Shown: positions 26,582 to 35,803 of the stretch, piece after piece | Position numbering within the stretch: the stretch's first letter is position 1 | Layout: the number at the start of each line of letters is the position of its first letter | Source of the DNA: Paenibacillus graminis | GTDB taxonomy: Bacteria > Bacillota > Bacilli > Paenibacillales > Paenibacillaceae | Assembly (NCBI RefSeq): GCF_000758705.1 | Contig: NZ_CP009287.1 | Span: 4,216,001 to 4,280,000, forward strand | DNA length: 64,000 nt | Direction of reading: 5' to 3' | Position numbers and translations under genes: made by a program | The notes under the pieces: model-generated | Database searches by the model: none | Seen by the model: the letters and a program-made list of their open reading frames with translations, nothing else | Told to the model about the DNA's origin: nothing

Positions 26582-26597
26582 GGAGTTTGTTCCCTGG

Positions 26598-26629
26598 AGC
26601 CGCCCCGGATCATTTCTGTGGCGGCTTTG
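26598..26629 (+). terminator. Possible terminator after the beta-rich pair
   Basis: AGCCGCC and GGCGGCT form a 7-bp stem with a 15-base loop, followed by a short TT. Confidence 0.45.
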
Positions 26630-26639
26630 CTACGTGCTC

Positions 26640-27180
26640 AAATATCCCCTTCCAGAATCCACACTTTGACCCGTCAGGGCCGGAGGCCGCTGAACAAAAT
26701 GGCCTTTAAATCGAAACATTGTGGGTAAAGTGCGGGAAACGTTTTCGAAAAAACTAAGAATACCGCGGGTCCTTGACGCCTGTTCATTATAATCCGTATA
26801 ATCAACTTCAGAAGAATTTATTTTCAATTTGAAATACTGAAAGTTATACTATATAGAAGGAGTGTGAGCAGCCCATGACCATTCAGATAACACCTCCTGC
26901 CGAGAGCACGCTAAGGGCAAATTCTGAAGGAGCAACCGGCGATATTCAAGCTTTTTAATTATGGAACGTGTCCCAGCATGCTGCCGGAACGCTGTCTAGC
27001 GTGTCCACCAGCAACTTGTAAACATCTTGTTTCGTGACTAAATGTTTCGAAATGAGTCTTAAGGGAGTATATTAAGAGTTAGCAATTACGGAGCAGGATG
27101 CTCCCACAACTAGGCGTATACGTTTGAAGCAAGTTTTCCGAAGTAAATCCGGGAATCTATGCTATCAAAACTTTAAGGAG
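26640..27180. other. Intergenic region upstream of carbonic anhydrase
   Basis: No convincing gene. One short frame at 26875-26958 (27 residues, MTIQITPPAES at the start) has GGAG 12 bases upstream and a TATACT box before it, but support is weak. Confidence 0.35.
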
Positions 27181-27190
27181 GCCGCAGGTC

Positions 27191-27769
27191 ATGAGTCAAA
27201 TCACAGATATTATGGAGTTTAACAAGAAATTCGTCGAACAAAAAGAATACGAAGCCTATCTGACCAGCCGCTTTCCTGACAAAAAGATGCTGATCATCAC
27301 CTGCATGGACACACGGCTCGTTGAGCTTTTGCCCAAGGCTATGAATTTCAAGAACGGGGACGTCAAAATCATCAAAAATGCCGGTGCGATCATTTCCCAG
27401 CCTTTTGGAAGCGTAATGCGCAGCGTTATGGTAGCCCTGTATGAGCTGGATGCGGATGAGGTCATTGTCGTCGGCCACTATGAATGCGGGATGGCATCGC
27501 TGAATGCTGACAGAATGATCAACTCGATTAAAGAACGCGGGGTTTCCGAGGAGGTTCTCTCCACTTTGGAGAATTCGGGCATTAAGCTGACCAAGTGGCT
27601 GCGCGGGTTTGACAATGTGGAAGAAGGGGTAATTCAGACTGTGGAGCTGATTAAGCGCCATCCTTTACTCCCCCCAAACGTACCTGTTCACGGCATGATC
27701 ATCGATCCGGCCACCGGAGCGCTTGAGCTGGTGTCTGACGGGTATGTGGAGAACAAGGCAACTCTCTGA
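27191..27769 (+). CDS. Beta-class carbonic anhydrase
   Basis: A 192-residue zinc enzyme that hydrates CO2. The zinc ligands are Cys38 (ITCMDTRL), His96 and Cys99 (GHYECGM), with the Asp40-Arg42 dyad of the active site. AAGGAGG precedes the ATG and a strong terminator follows. It resembles the YtiB-type enzymes of Bacillus. Confidence 0.93.
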   Translation: MSQITDIMEFNKKFVEQKEYEAYLTSRFPDKKMLIITCMDTRLVELLPKAMNFKNGDVKIIKNAGAIISQPFGSVMRSVMVALYELDADEVIVVGHYECGMASLNADRMINSIKERGVSEEVLSTLENSGIKLTKWLRGFDNVEEGVIQTVELIKRHPLLPPNVPVHGMIIDPATGALELVSDGYVENKATL

Positions 27770-27781
27770 AAAACTGCTGTG

Positions 27782-27811
27782 GCGCGGATCTTGGATCCGC
27801 GTATTTTTTTT
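27782..27811 (+). terminator. Terminator after carbonic anhydrase
   Basis: CGCGGATC and GATCCGCG form an 8-bp stem with loop TT, then TATTTTTTTT. Confidence 0.9.
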
Positions 27812-27940
27812 GCCCTCATCCTCATCCTCTTCCACTTCCTGTATACCAGCAATTGTGATATTTCAAATTGAAACTTTCTACCGTGTGCTGCGTATTACCG
27901 GGCAGATACACAAATACTTATAGGAGGGTACTTGTACTCA

Positions 27941-28378
27941 ATGAAACCAATGAAACGTGTAATGATGATTCTCATGGCCTTTACCCTATTCTTCGCTGTC
28001 ACTGCTCCTGACTTTGCGGATGCGAGACGTGGAGGGGGCGGCTTCAAATCCGGTACCCGCGGATACACCACTACGCCGAAGAAATCAACCACAGATAACG
28101 TGAAACAAAGCGATAGCAGCACAGGAACAAAAGCCGGCACCGCGTCCAAAGCAAACCGTGGATTTTTCAGCGGCGGCAGCTTAATGAAAGGCCTGATGAT
28201 CGGCGGGATTGCCGGCTTCCTCTTCGGCGGCATGTTCGCCGGGATGGGCGCCTTCGGGAATCTGCTTGGCTTCGCCGTCAACATGCTGGCCATCTACCTC
28301 GTCGTAATGCTGATAATGTCCTTCTTCCGCCGCAGAAAGGAACGCCGCAGACTTCAGGAACGGGATGGTCGATACTAA
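27941..28378 (+). CDS. Exported/membrane Gly-rich protein
   Basis: A 145-residue protein with an N-terminal signal or membrane segment (VMMILMAFTLFFAVTAP), a polar Ser/Thr/Lys linker, then a Gly/Met/Phe-rich double membrane hairpin (about residues 84-130), and a basic RRRKERRR tail. The start may be the TTG at 27932 instead. The architecture resembles Tim44-like or YtxH-like membrane proteins without the soluble domain. It overlaps the following DUF2653 gene. Confidence 0.65.
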   Translation: MKPMKRVMMILMAFTLFFAVTAPDFADARRGGGGFKSGTRGYTTTPKKSTTDNVKQSDSSTGTKAGTASKANRGFFSGGSLMKGLMIGGIAGFLFGGMFAGMGAFGNLLGFAVNMLAIYLVVMLIMSFFRRRKERRRLQERDGRY

Positions 28379-28667
28379 TATGGCATTGACTGTTCTAAGC
28401 ATGGATGAAATCATTAACGCTATCTGCCTGCATATGGCTGAACGCAAGGGCGTCCGGGTGCAGGAGGTACAGGTGGAGCTTAGCTGGGAGGAAGACACAG
28501 GCTATTCCGCAGAGGTGTGGGTCCAGGGCCGGAGCCAGTATCTGGTCGAGTCCAATATGATCGAAGCCGTCCTCCGCTATTTGCACAGTGAGTATGGCAT
28601 CCGTGCTTACCGTGAGGATGTGCGGCTGGAACTGGACGAGGAGATTACGGCGGTTGTGGATACGTAA
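28365..28667 (+). CDS. DUF2653 protein (YxcD-like)
   Basis: A 100-residue cytosolic protein. MDEIINAICLHMAERKGVRVQEVQVELSWEEDTGYSAEVW is characteristic of the YxcD/DUF2653 family of Bacillales. It overlaps the preceding membrane-protein gene by 14 bases, so the two are one unit. A second in-frame ATG occurs at codon 6. Function unknown. Confidence 0.75.
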   Translation: MVDTNMALTVLSMDEIINAICLHMAERKGVRVQEVQVELSWEEDTGYSAEVWVQGRSQYLVESNMIEAVLRYLHSEYGIRAYREDVRLELDEEITAVVDT

Positions 28668-28690
28668 ATAGTTCTGTAGACTGCTCATGA

Positions 28691-28740
28691 AAAAACAAAG
28701 GGTGTTCCAAGCCATTTCCGGCTTGAAACGCCCTTTTATT
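28691..28740 (+). terminator. Terminator after DUF2653 gene
   Basis: AAAGGGTGTT-CCAAGCC pairs with GGCTTG-AAACGCCCTTT and runs into TTATTTT. Confidence 0.8.
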
Positions 28741-28909
28741 TTGGAAACTAATGATTTCCCCTTCATAAGGCAGAAAAAATCGGCATAGCTTCCGGCAAAT
28801 TTTCCTACGTTATGGGCGCAATCCCAATAAAATTACCGGTGAAGCCTCCAGAGTATATCCTAGCTTCTGCAGTGCATACAGCCCCGGTTATACCTTTAAA
28901 TATAACCTC

Positions 28910-29863
28910 CTATTCATTAAAATACTGTGTTATTGTTCCTTCGCCGCCGGCCACATGCACTTCAGCGTATGCTCCATTGATCAATGTCATTTGCGGAGGA
29001 ACATGGCCGTAGTCCAAATCATATACAACCGGCACTTGGAGTTCTTCGGACAGCTCTCTGTATACATCCTCCGCCGTATAATTTTCCATGGGCGTATTGG
29101 ACCCGCTTCTGCCGAACATGACACCGGAGCAGTTCTCGAACCAGCCCGCCAGCTTCATCTGCACCAGGGACCGCCGCAAGTCTGCTGTGTTCAGTTCACA
29201 ATTCTCTAAATACCACAGGATGGGTTCCTGATGAATGAAGTTTTCTTGAAAATGCCGCACATCGCCGTAGGGTGTACCTATAATATGCCGGATGATATCA
29301 ATGCAGCCGCCAAGCAGCCGGCCTTTAAGCGTGACCGAATTGCCGGATACCGTCTTCCAGTCTGTGGGTGAGGAGCGCTGGATGACGGAATCTCCGCTTA
29401 CTGTGGATAAAACCCTCTCCCACATCGCCGTAGTCTCATCTGCAACTTCCGCACGCAAATCCCCCAGACTGGGTCCATGCGCTGTCGCGTTTCCCGTCCG
29501 GAGTGTGATCACCAGCAGCAGCAGGCTGATATCGGAAAAGCCCATAATCCACTTGCTCTTCACCTGGCTGAAATCGATATGCTCCAGCATCTCGATCAGC
29601 AGCTCCCCGCCCCAGGGCGGAATGATCAGATCAACCTTATCATTGCTCATCATCTGATTAAATTCTTTGCCGCGCACTAGACCGGAGGCTGATTTCGCCT
29701 TGTCATGCCGGAAGACGGTATCTCCACAAAGAATATGATAACCTTTTTCCTCCAAGCGGGTGCAGGCTTGTCCGAATACCCCCACAGATTGGGGGCCAAC
29801 CCCTGCAGAGGCAGCAGTTACGCCTATGGTCGCCTCTTTTTTAGTAACCGGGTATGTAATCAT
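28910..29863 (-). CDS. S66-family peptidase (LD-carboxypeptidase / MccF-like)
   Basis: A 317-residue serine peptidase of the LdcA/MccF family. The nucleophile is in WIMGFSDISLL; the family triad is completed by a Glu and His near the C terminus (EPILWYLENCEL and DYGHVPPQM). The DLIIPPWGGELL segment is also typical. Members cleave murein tetrapeptides or microcin C. The ATG at 29863 has AGGAGG six bases upstream; longer forms lack one. The frame stays open for 34 codons after the TAG stop. Confidence 0.88.
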   Translation of the reverse strand: MITYPVTKKEATIGVTAASAGVGPQSVGVFGQACTRLEEKGYHILCGDTVFRHDKAKSASGLVRGKEFNQMMSNDKVDLIIPPWGGELLIEMLEHIDFSQVKSKWIMGFSDISLLLLVITLRTGNATAHGPSLGDLRAEVADETTAMWERVLSTVSGDSVIQRSSPTDWKTVSGNSVTLKGRLLGGCIDIIRHIIGTPYGDVRHFQENFIHQEPILWYLENCELNTADLRRSLVQMKLAGWFENCSGVMFGRSGSNTPMENYTAEDVYRELSEELQVPVVYDLDYGHVPPQMTLINGAYAEVHVAGGEGTITQYFNE

Positions 29864-29930
29864 CTTAAGCCTCCTGTAACTTACTAATCTTTCTTCATAG
29901 TTTATCATTCTTCCCTGGCCCGGGAAAAGA

Positions 29931-29975
29931 AAAACCGTTTCCACCAAGCGCTCTGCCTGAATGGAGACGGTCTAT
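29931..29975 (-). terminator. Terminator after the Sm-like gene at 30012
   Basis: On the minus strand ACCGTCTCCA pairs with TGGAAACGGT and is followed by TTTTCTTTT. Confidence 0.7.
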
Positions 29976-30011
29976 TGCGGTTACAGCACCGGCCAGTACC
30001 ATAACACATGA

Positions 30012-30371
30012 TCAGATCAAGGAAATGGCCAGCAGCTCGAACAAGACCAGAGGCAGGATCGCATTGCCCGGGTATGGATACGGATAGGGATAAGGATAAC
30101 CCGGGCCTGGATAAGGCTTGTAATAGGGATTGTAGTAACCCCGCACCATATCCGTGGAACCTGCAACCATAAGATACATATGCTTGTTGTCCATTCCGGC
30201 AATGGTTCCTTCATGCACCTGACCGTCAATCGTCTGAACGCTGACTTTGTGGTTTAAGTATGGCTTACACGAGTGATGCAGCGATTCGCGGACTCCGTGC
30301 AGATGCTGTACAACGGCCGGATCGGCCTGATAGATAACCGTCGCAGGCTGGCCTGACTGATAGAATGACAT
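30012..30371 (-). CDS. Sm-like protein with Pro/Tyr-rich region, paralogue of 15484-15735
   Basis: A 119-residue protein. The central barrel-like part KVSVQTIDGQVHEGTIAGMD with KHMYLMVAG matches the protein at 15484-15735. It is followed by a Pro/Tyr/Gly-rich stretch with PYPYPYPYPG and the same hydrophobic end (PLVLFELLAISLI). The Pro-Tyr repeats resemble spore coat proteins. A coat or membrane-associated role is inferred only. Confidence 0.6.
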   Translation of the reverse strand: MSFYQSGQPATVIYQADPAVVQHLHGVRESLHHSCKPYLNHKVSVQTIDGQVHEGTIAGMDNKHMYLMVAGSTDMVRGYYNPYYKPYPGPGYPYPYPYPYPGNAILPLVLFELLAISLI

Positions 30372-30451
30372 CGCTTGATGACCTCCGTAATTGGATTTGC
30401 TCCATTCTATGCGGATGCCCAGAGCACGGTGCCTGATTCAGGGCAGCAGAT

Positions 30452-30799
30452 TTACGGAAGAACCAGCTTCTCGACCCGGATGTTCACTACGCCAAGCGTC
30501 AGGCCGAGCATATTCTCTACTGCACTGCGGACGTTCTGCTGCACGCTTTTGCATACCTCTTGGATCGCGTATCCGTAGTTGACAATGATTTGCAGATGAA
30601 TGGCAACATCCTCTTCCGTAACTTCCACAGACAATCCTTTTTTGCTGATTTTTCCGCCCAGGCGTTTGGCCAGATTTCCGGTAACCGTACTGCCGGACAT
30701 GCCTGCAATTCCCGGAGTATCCATCACCGCATAGCCAATAATAGCCGATATCACCCGATCGGAAATATTCACCAGGCCTTTGTGAGAACCTTGTTCCAT
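30452..30799 (-). CDS. Asp23/Gls24 family envelope stress protein
   Basis: A 115-residue Asp23-family protein (PF03780 type). ISDRVISAIIGYAVMDTPGIAGMSG and VSVEVTEEDVAIHLQIIVNYGYAIQEVCKSVQQNVRSAVENMLGL are typical. Family members sit near the membrane and respond to alkaline or envelope stress. It lies 45 bases downstream of the AI-2E-type permease gene's stop region on the same strand. Confidence 0.9.
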   Translation of the reverse strand: MEQGSHKGLVNISDRVISAIIGYAVMDTPGIAGMSGSTVTGNLAKRLGGKISKKGLSVEVTEEDVAIHLQIIVNYGYAIQEVCKSVQQNVRSAVENMLGLTLGVVNIRVEKLVLP

Positions 30800-30844
30800 T
30801 CCTATTCCTCCTTAAGTAGGGTTAGGCATTGCCCCTGCCCCGTT

Positions 30845-31951
30845 TTAATCCCCTGAATCCGCAGACAGCTGCGGTTCCTCCGGCCAGCGCTGGCGCATAT
30901 ACAGCTGATGCAGCTTGACCGTTATAATCTTGAGCATCATATAGACCGGAATAATCAGCAGTATCCCGATAATACCGCCAAAATCTCCTCCGGCCAGCAC
31001 CAGAATGATCGTAGTCAGCGGATGGATATCCAGGCTTTTCCCAAAAATATAGGGTGCCACCAGATTATCCTGAATCTGCTGTGCGACAAGCACAACCACG
31101 ATGGACCAGACCGCAGTCGAAGGCGACTCGATTAGTCCGATAATGAAGATGGGCACGGCGGACAGAATAGCTCCGATAAAAGGGATAAAGTTCATCAGTA
31201 CAGCCACCACTGTCAACAGCAGGGCATATGGAAGACCAATGAGCAGAAAACCGAGATACATCAAAACACCGAGCGCCAGATTCACCAGTACTCTGCCTAC
31301 GATGAAATTGCTCATCGCCTCATCAATGTCAGCAACGACTCCCTCACCTTCCTTATGGAAGCGTTTGGGGAAGAAGCTCACCACCTTTACGCCGAACTTT
31401 CCGCCTTCCTTAAGCATATAGAATAACAGAATCGGGAAGGTAAAGAGCACTACTGCGAAACTGGATACAAAAGAGAACAGCTCAGACATAGAATTCGACA
31501 ATAGCGAAAACCCTTTATTTAAGTAGTTCATCAGTTGTCCTGCCGGATTCATATCCGCCGGAATCAGTGAAGACAGCATCTTGCTGTCCTCCAGCTTCGT
31601 GAGCTGTTCACCCAGCGCATTGAACACACTTGGCATATTGTTGCCGAGATTCACCAATTGGCTTTTTAATGAAGGCCAGACCCCTACACTGAAAGCCAGG
31701 AGCAGAACTGCAATGCTCAGATAGACCAGCAGGATGGCTACCGTCCGGTTCAGCTTGCGTGACTCCAGCCAGTTGATCAGCGGCCGCAGCAGATAAAAAA
31801 AGAACACCGCCAGCATCAGCGGCACGATGACCACACGGAACAAAGACAGAATGGGTGTAAAAATGAATTTTACCTGAGTGCCTAAGTAGACAATGCCCAG
31901 CACCAGCAGAACGGCAATACAAATGCGGATAAACAAATTTAATTTGGCCAT
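30845..31951 (-). CDS. AI-2E family transporter-like membrane protein
   Basis: A 368-residue PerM/YdbI-family permease with about seven or eight membrane helices, including the N-terminal pair (IRICIAVLLVLGIVYLG, LFRVVIVPLMLAVFFFYLL) and the characteristic VLMNFIPFIGAILSAVPI and DNLVAPYIFGKSLDIHPLTTIILVLAGG segments. Substrates in this family range from AI-2 to sodium/proton exchange; the one here is unknown. Confidence 0.88.
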   Translation of the reverse strand: MAKLNLFIRICIAVLLVLGIVYLGTQVKFIFTPILSLFRVVIVPLMLAVFFFYLLRPLINWLESRKLNRTVAILLVYLSIAVLLLAFSVGVWPSLKSQLVNLGNNMPSVFNALGEQLTKLEDSKMLSSLIPADMNPAGQLMNYLNKGFSLLSNSMSELFSFVSSFAVVLFTFPILLFYMLKEGGKFGVKVVSFFPKRFHKEGEGVVADIDEAMSNFIVGRVLVNLALGVLMYLGFLLIGLPYALLLTVVAVLMNFIPFIGAILSAVPIFIIGLIESPSTAVWSIVVVLVAQQIQDNLVAPYIFGKSLDIHPLTTIILVLAGGDFGGIIGILLIIPVYMMLKIITVKLHQLYMRQRWPEEPQLSADSGD

Positions 31952-31985
31952 GATCCTCTCCCGTTTCTAAATTCATCCGTCCGCA

Positions 31986-33407
31986 CTACTTCGGAACCCG
32001 GATGGTAAATACCGTCGGTTCTCCCTCCCTGCTCGCAAGCTCCAGTGAACCGCCCATCTTCTCGGCGTTTTTCTTCGCGATGGATAACCCCAGCCCGGTT
32101 CCGCCGCTTGCTGTACTGCGGGCTTCGTCTCCCCGGACGAACGGGTCAAAAATCGTCGACCAGAGCTCCTTCGGAATGCCCACGCCATTGTCGGCAATCT
32201 CAATACGAATCTCTGTGTCCTCCGGGAAGACGCTTACCCGCAGGTGTGTGCCATTGGGATTGTAAGCCAGCGCATTTGAGATCAGATTATTGACAACACT
32301 TGCGAACAGCTCCGGATCATAATGGGCATACATTTCCTCATCTGGAACCTGAAGCTGAAGCTGGAAGTCTTTTTGCTCGATTTCGCCGTAGGTGTCGGCA
32401 ACAATCTCCCGCAGGTGATCCCCGAGCTCAAGCCGTTCCGTGCGGAGAATGAAATCCGGTGAGTCCAGCTTCAGCAGCTCCAGCATATGCTGGATCAGCT
32501 TCGTCACCTGCACGGATTTGTTGTAAATATAATTCAGGTATTTTGTCTGCCGTTCAGGGTCGGTCCCCCGCCCCTCCATTAAGGCCTGTGCATAACCCTG
32601 GATACTCGTAATCGGTGTTTTCAGATCATGGGACAGGTCTACCATCAGCCGCTGTTTGCTTTTCTCGGCCCGCCGCTTCTCTTCTGTAGTCTTCTCAATC
32701 ACATCCGCCATGTAATTGAAGCTTTCCCCGATCCTCAGGAATTCCGTCTCCGCGTACAAGGCAATCCGCGTGCTGTAATGCCCCTCCATCATCTGCTTCA
32801 GTCCGAGATTCAGAACCCGCAGCGGCTTCTTGATACGTCTGGTGACCCAATAGCTATATACAAAGATCAGCATCAGTATGAGCCCGCTGACCAAAAATAC
32901 GTAGAAAAATACAGAATGGTTCAAATAGGAGACCAGCATTGCATTATCAATGGACACTTTGACCACATCGCGGGGGATTTTGAGCAGCAGCCAGGCCGCC
33001 TGCCCGTCTCCGTCTATTTTGGCAATCGAATAATAGTAAGGCTGATCCGTGCGGTTCTCCAGCTCCAGAAATAAACGGTCTTCATCATAGGACTGGATCT
33101 GGTCCTCCTTGTTTCCAATGACCCGAATCACTTGCTTATTGGAATCAAGCAGCTCCAGCCAGCCTCCGCTGTGCAGCAGCTGGGTGCTTCGCGGGCCGTC
33201 GCCCAGCTCTTCGAGATAATGACCAGCTTCGACCGAAAGATTGGGGTCCGTAAGCCGCTTGTCAAGGATCATGTGGGTAATATCCTTCTGGATAAAAAGA
33301 TAGACTCCAAGCACGAGCAGCAGCAGCATGCAGTTGAACAGCAAAAAATCCAGGGTGAGTGATGTCTGCAGCGGGCGGTTGTCTCTACTTTTCCACGGGT
33401 GCTTCAA
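31986..33407 (-). CDS. Sensor histidine kinase
   Basis: A 473-residue membrane kinase. Two helices (about residues 22-44 and 163-186) flank an extracytoplasmic sensor of about 115 residues, followed by HAMP. The H-box is SHDLKTPITSIQGYAQAL, the N-box NNLISNALAYN, and the G-boxes DNGVGIP and GGTGLGLSIAKKNAEKMGG. The start is TTG inside the last codons of the response regulator gene (23-base overlap), so the two are coupled. The signal is unknown; the VanS/YycG-like architecture is general. Confidence 0.93.
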   Translation of the reverse strand: MKHPWKSRDNRPLQTSLTLDFLLFNCMLLLLVLGVYLFIQKDITHMILDKRLTDPNLSVEAGHYLEELGDGPRSTQLLHSGGWLELLDSNKQVIRVIGNKEDQIQSYDEDRLFLELENRTDQPYYYSIAKIDGDGQAAWLLLKIPRDVVKVSIDNAMLVSYLNHSVFFYVFLVSGLILMLIFVYSYWVTRRIKKPLRVLNLGLKQMMEGHYSTRIALYAETEFLRIGESFNYMADVIEKTTEEKRRAEKSKQRLMVDLSHDLKTPITSIQGYAQALMEGRGTDPERQTKYLNYIYNKSVQVTKLIQHMLELLKLDSPDFILRTERLELGDHLREIVADTYGEIEQKDFQLQLQVPDEEMYAHYDPELFASVVNNLISNALAYNPNGTHLRVSVFPEDTEIRIEIADNGVGIPKELWSTIFDPFVRGDEARSTASGGTGLGLSIAKKNAEKMGGSLELASREGEPTVFTIRVPK

Positions 33408-34089
33408 TTTTGTACCCCAATCCCCTGATCGTCTTCAGGTATTCCGGCTTCTTGGAATCGCGCTCGATCTTGTCGCGGATATTGCTGATATGCACCATAA
33501 TACTGTTGTCTTCATAGACATAGAAGTCTTCCCAGACGGCTTCATAAATTTTTTTGCGGGTGAACACCCGGCCCGGCTGCTCCATTAGAAGCTCCAGAAT
33601 TTTGTACTCCGTAGAGGTCAGTGCAACCGGTTCTCCGGCCACTTCAACCTGACAGCTGCTCCGGTCAAGCAGCAACCGTCCGAGCACAATCTGCTCCTTC
33701 TTCTTCTCTTGGACTGCCGGAGCATCGAACTCATGAACCCGCCGCAGCATGGAACCTACACGGGCAACGATTTCCAGCGGATTGAACGGTTTGGAGATAT
33801 AATCATCCGCTCCCAGCTCAAGGCCCAGAATTTTATCATGGTATTGGCTTTTGGCCGATAGAAACAGCACTGGAAAATGATCGTTTTCACGGATTCGCTT
33901 GAGCAGCTGCAGCCCGTCCATACCCGGCATCATAATATCAAGAATCGCCAGGTCCACGGTGTGGCTCTGCATCAGCTTTAAGGCCTCGTTCCCGTTCTGC
34001 GCTTGCAAAATGTTGTATTCCTTCTCCAGATACAGCTGCAGAAGTTCAACAATTTCCAATTCATCGTCGGCAATCAGAATGGTATACAT
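33385..34089 (-). CDS. OmpR-family response regulator
   Basis: A 234-residue regulator with a receiver domain (phosphoacceptor Asp in LAILDIMMPGMDG near residue 52, Lys in YISKPFNP) and a C-terminal winged helix (LTSTEYKILELLMEQPGRVFTRKKIYEAVW, YEDNSIMVHISNIRDKIE). It is the first gene of the two-component operon with the kinase downstream. Confidence 0.95.
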   Translation of the reverse strand: MYTILIADDELEIVELLQLYLEKEYNILQAQNGNEALKLMQSHTVDLAILDIMMPGMDGLQLLKRIRENDHFPVLFLSAKSQYHDKILGLELGADDYISKPFNPLEIVARVGSMLRRVHEFDAPAVQEKKKEQIVLGRLLLDRSSCQVEVAGEPVALTSTEYKILELLMEQPGRVFTRKKIYEAVWEDFYVYEDNSIMVHISNIRDKIERDSKKPEYLKTIRGLGYKIEAPVEK

Positions 34090-34197
34090 TATGAATCCCC
34101 CTCTATCTTCTCCCGCAAGGCGCGTTAATTGTAACTATAGCCTGCCATTCTTAATCCAGTCTAAACCAAATCTAAAGAATAGATAAAGTTTTGTGAT

Positions 34198-34240
34198 GCA
34201 AAAAAACCGCACACCGGGCGGGTCTCCGGGTACGGCCTTC
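34198..34240 (-). terminator. Terminator after degV
   Basis: On the minus strand a GC-rich imperfect hairpin (CCGTACCCGG with CCGGTGTGCGG) is followed by TTTTTTT, 20 bases after the degV stop. Confidence 0.65.
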
Positions 34241-34262
34241 CTGACAGCGTTGAAAGCGGATG

Positions 34263-35102
34263 TTAAAAAGCCACGCCGATTCCGCCTTCGCCCGCATAGG
34301 TGCCCATAACAGGTCCCATACTGGAAAATAGGATCTCTTTGAAGGGATGCTTTTCCAGAATCCGCTCCTTGATTTCCAGCGCAAGCTTCTCGCAATTGCT
34401 GTGCACAATGGCAATCACCGCTTTTTCGTAATCATGCTGCTTACTCTCCAGCTTCGCCAGCAGGTGACTCAACGCTTTGGGAAGCCCGCGTGTTTTTTCT
34501 ACTACCTCTACAGTCCCTTCGTCGCTGATTTTCAGCAGCAGCTTGATGTTCAGCACGGAAGCCACTGCGCCGGACAGCCGGTTCAGCCGCCCGCCCTTGA
34601 TCACATTCTCCAGCGTATCCAGCGTAAAGTATGCGTTCACTTCCCCGATCTTATCCAGAACCATCTGCTTGAGCTCCGCCAGACTGGAGCAGGTCAGCGA
34701 CCATTTGGCCGTTAGAGCAACAATGAGGGACAGGCCCCCGGAAAAGTTCTTCGAATCTATAATCTCAATTGCACCCGGATGGCCTTCTTCTTCGTACATT
34801 TCCTTGGCAATCACTGCAGTCTGATATGTGCTGCTTATATTGGAGGACATACAGACGACCATAATATCGGTGCCTGGTTCCACTTGTTTGAATTTGTTCA
34901 GGAACACCTGCGGACTGGGGCTGGCTGTCTTGGGCAGCTCCTTGGATTCACGCATTTTGGCATAAAAAGCCCGGGTATCCATACCTTCCGGCATCAGCTC
35001 ATGCTCAAAGTGAACCGGCAAATGAACGATGTCAACGTTATATTTATCTGCATACTCCTGGGGTAAATCCGAACCGCTATCGGTAATAATCTTGATGGGC
35101 AT
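34263..35102 (-). CDS. DegV family fatty-acid-binding protein
   Basis: A 279-residue DegV protein. KIITDSGSDLPQEYADKYNVDIVHLPV opens the fold; SSNISSTYQTAVIAKEM and DSKNFSGGLSLIV are family signatures. FakB-type DegV proteins present fatty acids to the kinase FakA; whether this one does is not shown. GGAGAG precedes the ATG. Confidence 0.93.
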   Translation of the reverse strand: MPIKIITDSGSDLPQEYADKYNVDIVHLPVHFEHELMPEGMDTRAFYAKMRESKELPKTASPSPQVFLNKFKQVEPGTDIMVVCMSSNISSTYQTAVIAKEMYEEEGHPGAIEIIDSKNFSGGLSLIVALTAKWSLTCSSLAELKQMVLDKIGEVNAYFTLDTLENVIKGGRLNRLSGAVASVLNIKLLLKISDEGTVEVVEKTRGLPKALSHLLAKLESKQHDYEKAVIAIVHSNCEKLALEIKERILEKHPFKEILFSSMGPVMGTYAGEGGIGVAF

Positions 35103-35267
35103 CAGAGTGCTCTCCTTTCAATTCTATTTCATTATAGTTACCCTAAAGGGCGATCAATAGTACATTTTATAACTTGTCAAACTGTCTGTTTTATGCTACC
35201 AGATCTTTCTTAACGTATCCTGATGTGATAAGGTGGAAGCATAAGCCTACAGAAATGGAGTGTAATC

Positions 35268-35483
35268 ATGAGCAAGGGAAGAGTATGGAACAAAGGCAAG
35301 CATAACGGGCGGGGGCTGTTGAAGAAAAATACAGAGGTGCCGGAAAGCGGGGATCAGCACCAGCCGGATCAGGCCGCCGAGGAAAGCTTCATTCCGCGCA
35401 TCGATACGGTTAAGCCGATGAACCGCAGCAACTGGGTAACCCGGCCGTCACGGGTGGTGCCGAAGGAACCGGAGAAGAAATAA
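35268..35483 (+). CDS. Small basic hypothetical protein
   Basis: A 71-residue hydrophilic, Lys/Arg-rich protein (MSKGRVWNKGKHNGRGLLKK at the start, RPSRVVPKEPEKK at the end) with no hydrophobic segment. GGAGTG precedes the ATG. Likely disordered. Not recognised. Confidence 0.5.
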   Translation: MSKGRVWNKGKHNGRGLLKKNTEVPESGDQHQPDQAAEESFIPRIDTVKPMNRSNWVTRPSRVVPKEPEKK

Positions 35484-35727
35484 GGGTCCTATGCGGACTA
35501 ACATTTACAAATGAAGAACAAAGCGGCTATATAGATTGAACCTGAAGTCGGCAGTCTGCAGATTGGTTAACAATTGTGGATTTTTCACCTGACTGTACTT
35601 AGTGCAGTAGAATATGGTAAGACCTGATGTGAAAGTATTCGTCCCCCCATATCCGTTCGGTCAGTTTTTTCGCAAAATAGGATATTCTCTGTCCGTTTCA
35701 CACTGAACTCAGCCAATATAACCCCAA
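35484..35727. other. Intergenic region, nothing recognised
   Basis: No supportable gene or RNA was found in these bases between the small basic protein and the terminator of the hydrolase gene. Confidence 0.4.
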
Positions 35728-35759
35728 AAAAAGAACACCACCGAAGTGATGTTCTTTTT
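35728..35759. terminator. Terminator after the UPF0173 hydrolase gene
   Basis: AAAGAACACCAC and GTGATGTTCTTT (one mismatch) form a stem around CGAA, with A/T runs on both sides, so it can act in either direction. Confidence 0.8.
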
Positions 35760-35803
35760 CCTTAATCATTCACTTGTGCCGTCACAGATCAATCGACTAT
35801 CGT

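Noticed and set aside
26630..26827. 65-codon minus-strand frame
   Set aside because: No ribosome binding site, no recognisable composition, and it overlaps the likely terminator of the plus-strand pair.
28812..29012. 66-codon plus-strand frame opposite the S66 peptidase end
   Set aside because: No ribosome binding site, and it mostly mirrors the peptidase gene.
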